Assembly (NCBI GenBank): GCA_017462825.1 | Contig: JAFTQI010000021.1 | Location: forward strand, 1-58,261 | Length of the DNA stretch: 58,261 bases | Origin: Clostridia bacterium | Lineage (GTDB): Bacteria > Bacillota_A > Clostridia > Christensenellales > Borkfalkiaceae | Reading direction: 5' to 3' | Shown here: positions 53,290 through 58,261 of the stretch, in pieces | How positions within the stretch are numbered: the stretch's first letter is position 1 | How the letters are laid out: each line of letters opens with the position of its first letter | Notes under the pieces: generated by a model | Databases searched by the model: none | The model's input: only the letters and a program-made list of their open reading frames with translations | What the model was told of the DNA's origin: nothing | Made by a program: the position numbers and the translations under genes

Positions 53290-55911
53290 ATGGATATGCA
53301 AAAGACGTACAATCCAAAGGACTTTGAAGACAGAATTTATGCCGACTGGGAACAGTCGGGGTATTTTCGCGCGGAAATCGACGAGAATAAAGTGCCGTTT
53401 ACGATTATGATGCCGCCTCCCAACATCACGGGACAGTTGCACATGGGGCACGCGATGGACGCGACGATGCAAGATACGCTTATCCGTTTTAAGCGTATGC
53501 AAGGCTACGCAGCATTGTGGTTGCCCGGCTGCGATCACGCTTCGATTGCAACGGAAGTCAAGATCGTGGAAAAAATGAAAGCCGAGGGGATTACGAAAGC
53601 GGATATCGGCCGTGACGGATTCTTGGTCCGCGCTTGGGATTGGAAAGAGCAGTATGGCAACCGTATTATGCAACAGCAGCGTAAAATGGGTACGTCTTGC
53701 GACTGGTCTAGACAAGCTTTTACTTTGGATGAAAAGTGTTCCCGCGCAGTTCGCGAAGTATTCGTAAACCTCTATAAAAAAGGTCTTATTTACCAAGGGG
53801 ATAGAATCATTAACTGGTGTCCTTGCTGTAAGACGGCGCTTTCGGACGCGGAAGTAGAATATTCGGAAGAGGGCGGACATTTTTGGCATCTCCGTTATCC
53901 CGCTTCGGACGGTAGCGCGGACGTTATCGTTGCGACGACCCGTCCTGAAACGATGCTCGGGGATACGGCGGTTGCGGTGCATCCCGATGACGAAAGATAT
54001 AAGAGTCTTGTCGGCAAAACGTTGAAATTGCCGTTGGTGGATAGAGAAATCCCCGTGGTTGCGGACGAATACGTTGACCCTGCTTTCGGTACGGGTTGCG
54101 TTAAAATCACGCCCGCGCACGATCCCAACGACTTTGAGGTTGGGAAACGCCACGATTTACCCATTATCCGCGTTATGAATGATGACGGAACGATGAACGC
54201 GCTTGCAGGCAAATACGAGGGTATGGATAGATACGTTGCGAGAAAACAAATCGTGGCGGATTTAGAAGCGCTTGGCAATCTTGTCAAAATTGAAGCGCAT
54301 ACGCATAACGTAGGGCATTGTTACCGCTGTCATTCGACGGTAGAACCTATCGTGTCTAAGCAATGGTTTGTAAAAATGGAACCGCTTGCAAAACCTGCAA
54401 TTCAAGCGGTTATGAAAAATAAAGTAAAATTTGTGCCTGAACGCTTCTCGAAGATTTATTATAATTGGATGGAAAACGTTCGCGATTGGTGTATTTCCCG
54501 TCAGCTTTGGTGGGGACATCGTATTCCCGTGTGGTACTGTAAAGACTGCGGTAAGGTCATTTGCGAAAAGGAAGACCCGATCGTTTGTCCCGCATGCGGA
54601 AGCGCGCACATTCGCCAAGACGAAGACGTACTCGATACGTGGTTCTCGTCCGCGCTTTGGCCTTTCTCGACGCTCGGTTATCCCGACGCAACGGAGGATT
54701 ATAAGTATTTCTATCCCACGGACGTGCTCGTCACGGGCTACGACATCATTTTCTTCTGGGTATCGAGAATGATTTTCTCGGGTATTGAACATACGGGTAA
54801 AGCGCCTTTTCACGACGTTCTTATTCACGGTATTGTCCGTGACGAACAGGGCAGAAAGATGAGTAAGTCGCTTGGAAACGGTATCGATCCGTTGGTGGTT
54901 ATTGAAAAATACGGCGCGGATTCTTTGCGTCTTTCCTTGCTCACGGGCGTAGCGCCCGGTAACGATACTCGTTATTCGGATACAAAGGTAGAAGCTTGCC
55001 GTAATTTCATCAATAAATTGTGGAATGCGGCGCGTTTCGTACTGATGAATACGGAAGATAAGAAAATCCCTGCAATCGAAGACGTAAAGCTTGCGCCTGC
55101 GGACAAGTGGATTATCTCTAAGCTTGAAAACTGTATCCGTGAAACGACGGCGAATTTGAATAAGTACGAACTTGGCGTAGCGAGCGATCTCGTTATGGAT
55201 TTCGTATGGGATAATTTCTGCGATTGGTATATCGAGCTTTCTAAACCCGCGCTTTACGGCGAGGACGAAGCTAGAAAAGCGGACGCATTAGCGGTGCTTT
55301 GCTTTGTATTGGAAAACGCGCTCAAATTATTGCATCCGTTCATTCCGTTCGTTACGGAAGAAATTTACGCAAACTTGCCGAATACGAAAGGTAGCATTAT
55401 GATTGCGGATTTCCCTAGATATAATGCGAAAATGGCGTATAAAAAGGAAGCGAAAGCGTTTGAAGGGGTAATGGAAATTATCAAAGCAGTTCGCGCGATG
55501 AAGAAAGACGCGGAATGCCCTCCTTCTAAGAAAGTAGAATTGAATATCGTCACCGAAAGCAAACGCCTTATTCAAGTGAATAAGGATTGTATTATGAAAC
55601 TTTCGGGTGCAAGCGCGTTGAACTTTGTAGAAAGCGCGGCGGATATTGATGGAAAGACGGTGTCCTCCGTTACGGAAATTGCACAAATTTACGTACCGCT
55701 CGGTGAGCTTGTAGACATCGAAAAAGAAAAAGCGCGTTTGTTGGCGGAGATTGAGCGTATCGACAGCGAAATCGCAAGAGCGGAAGGGAAACTGAAGAAT
55801 GAAAGCTTCGTATCCAAAGCGCCCGCAAAGCTTGTAGACGCGGAGCGCGAAAAACTTGCGAAGTATCAAGATATGAAAGCAAAGTGCGTCGCGCAGCTTG
55901 AAAGCTTGTAA
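53290..55911 (+). CDS. valS: Valyl-tRNA synthetase
   Basis: Class Ia synthetase charging tRNA-Val, 873 residues, normal length. Features: [16 protein letters not shown] with the HIGH-type motif HMGH (about 38-54), the editing (CP1) domain with [19 protein letters not shown] and [16 protein letters not shown], a zinc-like CxxC pair [22 protein letters not shown], the KMSKS loop [14 protein letters not shown], and a C-terminal coiled coil ([25 protein letters not shown]). The usual partner folC does not follow. Confidence 0.98.
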   Translation: MDMQKTYNPKDFEDRIYADWEQSGYFRAEIDENKVPFTIMMPPPNITGQLHMGHAMDATMQDTLIRFKRMQGYAALWLPGCDHASIATEVKIVEKMKAEGITKADIGRDGFLVRAWDWKEQYGNRIMQQQRKMGTSCDWSRQAFTLDEKCSRAVREVFVNLYKKGLIYQGDRIINWCPCCKTALSDAEVEYSEEGGHFWHLRYPASDGSADVIVATTRPETMLGDTAVAVHPDDERYKSLVGKTLKLPLVDREIPVVADEYVDPAFGTGCVKITPAHDPNDFEVGKRHDLPIIRVMNDDGTMNALAGKYEGMDRYVARKQIVADLEALGNLVKIEAHTHNVGHCYRCHSTVEPIVSKQWFVKMEPLAKPAIQAVMKNKVKFVPERFSKIYYNWMENVRDWCISRQLWWGHRIPVWYCKDCGKVICEKEDPIVCPACGSAHIRQDEDVLDTWFSSALWPFSTLGYPDATEDYKYFYPTDVLVTGYDIIFFWVSRMIFSGIEHTGKAPFHDVLIHGIVRDEQGRKMSKSLGNGIDPLVVIEKYGADSLRLSLLTGVAPGNDTRYSDTKVEACRNFINKLWNAARFVLMNTEDKKIPAIEDVKLAPADKWIISKLENCIRETTANLNKYELGVASDLVMDFVWDNFCDWYIELSKPALYGEDEARKADALAVLCFVLENALKLLHPFIPFVTEEIYANLPNTKGSIMIADFPRYNAKMAYKKEAKAFEGVMEIIKAVRAMKKDAECPPSKKVELNIVTESKRLIQVNKDCIMKLSGASALNFVESAADIDGKTVSSVTEIAQIYVPLGELVDIEKEKARLLAEIERIDSEIARAEGKLKNESFVSKAPAKLVDAEREKLAKYQDMKAKCVAQLESL

Positions 55912-55917
55912 TTCATA

Positions 55918-55943
55918 AGCCCCGACAGGCATTGTCGGGGCTT
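55918..55943 (+). terminator. Terminator after valS
   Basis: AAGCCCCGACA-GGCAT-TGTCGGGGCTT perfect hairpin, followed by GAAATTTATTT; the T run is interrupted. Confidence 0.85.
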
Positions 55944-55976
55944 GAAATTTATTTAAAAGAATCCCAATGAAAAGTA

Positions 55977-56005
55977 TTGACAAAATTTACGGTAAATGGT
56001 AGAAT
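55977..56005 (+). promoter_or_regulatory. Promoter upstream of the structured leader
   Basis: TTGACA (55977-55982), 17 bases, TAGAAT (56000-56005). Transcription is expected at about 56012, the first bases of the palindromic element. Confidence 0.78.
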
Positions 56006-56010
56006 AAAGT

Positions 56011-56123
56011 TGCGACACAATTTAATATTTGATTTTAGATTTGCGTATACTTCTTAGGTAGAGGTGTACTTTTTCGCGTTACAACTTCGATCTAAAATCA
56101 GTTGTCAATTAAATTGTGTCGCA
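56011..56123 (+). ncRNA. Candidate structured RNA or MITE-like palindromic element
   Basis: A 16-base-pair perfect outer stem (56011-56026 with 56108-56123: TGCGACACAATTTAAT and complement), an asymmetric internal loop of 4 versus 8 bases, a 10-base-pair inner stem (GATTTTAGAT 56031-56040 with ATCTAAAATC 56090-56099) and a nested hairpin GTATACTTCT-TAGGT-AGAGGTGTAC (56045-56069). No coding frame is evident. Placed between a promoter and a terminator, it could be a small RNA of about 170 bases or the sensor part of an attenuating leader. Terminal inverted repeats would equally fit a small non-autonomous transposable element. I do not recognise a known RNA family. Confidence 0.55.
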
Positions 56124-56149
56124 GCAAAGCGGAAAGGACATTTTTACAG

Positions 56150-56181
56150 GTGTCGTTCGTTTTGCGGACGGCACTTTTTTT
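56150..56181 (+). terminator. Intrinsic terminator inside the leader of the LRR lipoprotein gene
   Basis: GTGTCGTTCG-TTTTG-CGGACGGCAC hairpin (10 pairs, some G-T) followed by seven T, only 38 bases before the next start codon. Confidence 0.85.
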
Positions 56182-56219
56182 GCCGTTTTAAATGAGAAAA
56201 ATTTTATTGGGAGGTAAAC

Positions 56220-57686
56220 ATGAAACAATTAAAGGGATTTTTACTTGGCATAGCGGCTGTGTGTTGCGCGGTCGGTTTTGCCGCTTGCGGCGGTGATTCG
56301 GGCGCTGGGAAGACAGGGGAAAATAAGATTGTGTTTAAGACGCTTACCGTTGACGGTACGAAGGTTAGCGGTGTCGTAAGCAACGCTACGGAAGATTTTT
56401 CTTTTATGGACGAAATTGAAACGAGCGGTAAAGTGAAATATACGGTTTCAACCGATAAATATGGGGAAGATATTGCATTTAGCAAAATTGTTCCTTTGCA
56501 TACGGGGGATAACAAAATTTACATTTTTGAAACGATCGACGACGAAATTACGGAAACCTATGTTGTAACGATCCGTCGCCGTCCTTTGTATGAAGTTGTT
56601 TTTACTCTTAACGGGAAGCCCGTACATACGCAGTCGGTAGAGGAAGGTTCTTTTGCGGAAGAACCCGCTAGCGTTGAAGTTGTATTAGGATATAGTAATT
56701 TTGCTTGGGATTTTGATTTTTCGCAGCCGATTACCGAGTTGACTTATATTGCGGTAGACGCAGATGTCTTGCCTGAAATGTCTAATTTTGAATTTACGTC
56801 TACCGCAACGACGTGCGTAATTACGGGGTTAAAAAATAAGGAAATAACGCAAGTAACGATTCCCGATTATGTCACGGAGATTGGAGATAATGCTTTTTTG
56901 CAAAATCAACATTTGACGAATGTAAAAATTGGGGAAAATGTTAAAAAAATCGGATACCGCGCTTTTGCAAATTGCTATAATTTGGCGAAGATCGTAATTC
57001 CCGACGGCGTGGAGATCCTTGAAAATAGTGCGTTTAACGCTTGTTCTAATTTGGCGAGCGTTACAATAGGAAGCGGTTTGCGTTCTATTGAAGGATGGAC
57101 TTTTGCGGAGTGCTGCAATTTGACCGAAATCACAATCCCGATTGGTGTGACGGAAATTTGGGATGCAACATTTTACGGCTGCGACGCTTTAACGATTTAC
57201 TGTGAGGCGGTGAGTGCGCCAAGCGGTTGGATAGATACTTGGGCATATAGCTATGCGGGTTCGACGCCCGTCGTATGGGATTGTAAAAATAACGACGTCG
57301 CTAATGATGGGTATATTTATACGGTTGCAGACGGCTTACGTTATGGTATAAAAGACGGAGAGGCAACGCTAGTTAATCAGGCAAAAGGATTGACGGTGGC
57401 AAATATATCCTCGGCAATCGTTTGCAAAGGAAGAACTTATTCAGTGACAGAGATTTCTCTTGAAGCGTTCTATAATTGCAATGCGTTAACGGACGTTCGT
57501 ATTCCAACTAGCGTGGAAATAATCGGATCGCACGCATTTACAGGTTGTTATAGCTTATTGAAGATTAATTATAGTGGCACGCGCGACCAATTTTATTCGG
57601 TAAAAAATAAGTCGTCGCATTGGTCTTGGGCGAGTAGCGTGGATACCGATTGGGTTTCTTGTATCGACGGAGCGGTGGCATTATAA
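56220..57686 (+). CDS. BspA-type leucine-rich repeat surface lipoprotein
   Basis: A 488-residue exported lipoprotein with lipobox FAAC (C23). Residues about 40-190 are beta-sandwich-like. From about 200 come LRR_5 repeats of about 23 residues (VTIPDYVTEIGDNAFLQN, VKIGENVKKIGYRAFANC, IVIPDGVEILENSAFNAC, VTIGSGLRSIEGWTFAEC, ITIPIGVTEIWDATFYGC), a spacer, and further repeats near the C-terminus (VRIPTSVEIIGSHAFTGC). Such proteins act in adhesion to host or other cells. GGGAGG precedes the ATG. The second half is visibly richer in A and T than neighbouring genes. Confidence 0.92.
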   Translation: MKQLKGFLLGIAAVCCAVGFAACGGDSGAGKTGENKIVFKTLTVDGTKVSGVVSNATEDFSFMDEIETSGKVKYTVSTDKYGEDIAFSKIVPLHTGDNKIYIFETIDDEITETYVVTIRRRPLYEVVFTLNGKPVHTQSVEEGSFAEEPASVEVVLGYSNFAWDFDFSQPITELTYIAVDADVLPEMSNFEFTSTATTCVITGLKNKEITQVTIPDYVTEIGDNAFLQNQHLTNVKIGENVKKIGYRAFANCYNLAKIVIPDGVEILENSAFNACSNLASVTIGSGLRSIEGWTFAECCNLTEITIPIGVTEIWDATFYGCDALTIYCEAVSAPSGWIDTWAYSYAGSTPVVWDCKNNDVANDGYIYTVADGLRYGIKDGEATLVNQAKGLTVANISSAIVCKGRTYSVTEISLEAFYNCNALTDVRIPTSVEIIGSHAFTGCYSLLKINYSGTRDQFYSVKNKSSHWSWASSVDTDWVSCIDGAVAL

Positions 57687-57697
57687 AAATCGGTCGT

Positions 57698-57736
57698 AAA
57701 AAAGGGCGGGGTGCATATCAGAATCCGCTCTTTTTT
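57698..57736 (+). terminator. Terminator after the LRR lipoprotein gene
   Basis: AAAAAAGGGCGG / CCGCTCTTTTTT stem with one G-T pair and a 15-base loop, ending in a T run. Confidence 0.85.
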
Positions 57737-57807
57737 CTATGAAGTAGCAAAAAAATGTTAAAAATAAAAAAAACGCGCTAAATTTATAAAAACATTCGTT
57801 CAAACGT

Positions 57808-57836
57808 TTGACAACGCTTGTCAAAAATGTTAAAAT
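57808..57836 (+). promoter_or_regulatory. Promoter of the rpsL (str) operon
   Basis: TTGACA (57808-57813), 17 bases, TAAAAT (57831-57836). Confidence 0.85.
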
Positions 57837-57988
57837 GCTACTGTTGGCTCTTTGGGCTTATTATGCCCTTTTGCAAAAATGCGGAAAGGGAAAAGCCGAA
57901 AAAGCCGCATTAAATTGCTTTCTTTGAAATTGCGATAAGGGCAATTTCGAGGAGATATATTCTAAATTTTTACAAGGAGGTCAAAAAT
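57837..57988 (+). other. Structured 5' leader of rpsL
   Basis: The leader of about 145 bases contains three potential hairpins: GGGC/GCCC (57854-57868, followed by TTTT), AATGCGG/CCGCATT (57878-57911) and GAAATTGC/GCAATTTC (57926-57948). The last ends 25 bases before the AAGGAGG site. Ribosomal protein operons often have autoregulatory leaders; I cannot match this one to a known type. Confidence 0.45.
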
Positions 57989-58261
57989 ATGCCTACTATC
58001 AACCAGCTCATCAAAAAGGGTAGAGAACGTATCACGTACAAATCCAAGAGTCCTATTCTTGACAACTGCCCTCAAAAGCGCGGCGTATGTTTGTCCGTAA
58101 CCACGACTTCTCCTAAGAAGCCTAACTCCGCTATGCGTAAGATCGCACGTGTACGTCTTACGAACAAGCAGGAAGGTACGGTCTACATTCCCGGTGAAGG
58201 TCACAACCTTCAGGAGCACAGCTCCGTTTTGATCAGAGGCGGACGTGTTAAGGACTTGCCC
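57989..58261 (+). CDS. rpsL: Ribosomal protein S12, 3' end outside the window
   Basis: The first 91 codons of small-subunit protein S12, which sits at the decoding centre. Nearly invariant segments are [25 protein letters not shown] [23 protein letters not shown] (with the lysine linked to streptomycin sensitivity unmutated) and [32 protein letters not shown] lies eight bases before the ATG. The gene continues past the window edge, where rpsG and fusA usually follow. Confidence 0.98.
   Translation, partial: MPTINQLIKKGRERITYKSKSPILDNCPQKRGVCLSVTTTSPKKPNSAMRKIARVRLTNKQEGTVYIPGEGHNLQEHSSVLIRGGRVKDLP

Noticed and set aside
56011..56181. 6S RNA or SRP RNA
   Set aside because: The size is near 6S RNA, but there is no large central bubble flanked by long stems, and the terminator is separate from the closing stem. 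The conserved SRP RNA apical GGAA/AGCAG features are absent.

Overview
The window comes from a chromosome of a Gram-positive, probably spore-forming Clostridia-like bacterium. The main evidence is the spore and division set yabP-yabQ-divIC, a DUF4364 protein, the short hisG paired with hisZ, many lipoprotein-anchored ABC binding proteins, strong AGGAGG ribosome binding sites, and TTGACA-N17-TATAAT promoters with hairpin-plus-T-run terminators. An uncultured Christensenellales-like gut lineage would fit, but that placement is inference. Coding density is high and most of the window is ordinary core metabolism. I see no CRISPR array, prophage, rRNA or complete insertion sequence.

Layout. 1-305: three tRNA genes (His, Arg, Gly) on the minus strand behind one promoter. 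456-4312: purH, a TSCPD protein, a DUF4364 protein, a Nudix ADP-sugar pyrophosphatase and a small Cys-rich membrane protein. 4479-8286: an ECF vitamin transporter S component interrupted by an in-frame TGA, coaX, homoserine dehydrogenase and a RimK-like ATP-grasp enzyme. 8351-11658: a membrane-anchored NDP-sugar 4,6-dehydratase and a cysteine desulfidase-family protein. 11960-21862: serC-serA followed by a compact hisZGDCBHAFIE operon with several overlapping genes. 21960-31528: a lipoprotein plus a five-gene oligopeptide ABC transporter whose OppA, OppD and OppF are all enlarged, ending in a small membrane protein. 31557-35584: two orphan envelope proteins, then guaB and a GMP synthase lacking its glutaminase domain. 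35627-38370: an AraC regulator divergent from a GH78-like glycosidase with two matching operator-like repeats between them. 38445-42355: a Cys-rich small protein, a YihY-type membrane protein, a Dda-like helicase on an apparently leaderless transcript, and a TtcA-type tRNA thiolase. 42390-46810: yabP-yabQ-divIC-ppx-M50 protease-malQ. 46945-50495: a maltodextrin-type importer malEFG without its ATPase. 50538-53118 (minus): an SsuABC/ThiXYZ-type importer. 53179-55943: valS. 55977-57736: a strongly structured leader with its own terminator before a BspA-type leucine-rich lipoprotein. 57808-58261: the rpsL leader and the first 91 codons of rpsL.

How it works together. Two biosynthetic blocks (Ser/His and purine salvage or synthesis through purH, guaB and guaA) sit beside nutrient uptake blocks: peptides, maltodextrin with malQ, an aromatic or sulfonate-like substrate, and a probable pantothenate S component next to coaX. 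Rhamnoside use appears locally regulated by AraC. The less explained material is the 113-bp near-palindromic element at 56011-56123, the zinc-ribbon plus acidic extension of OppF, the interrupted ECF gene, the two small Cys-rich proteins, and several short structured leaders.
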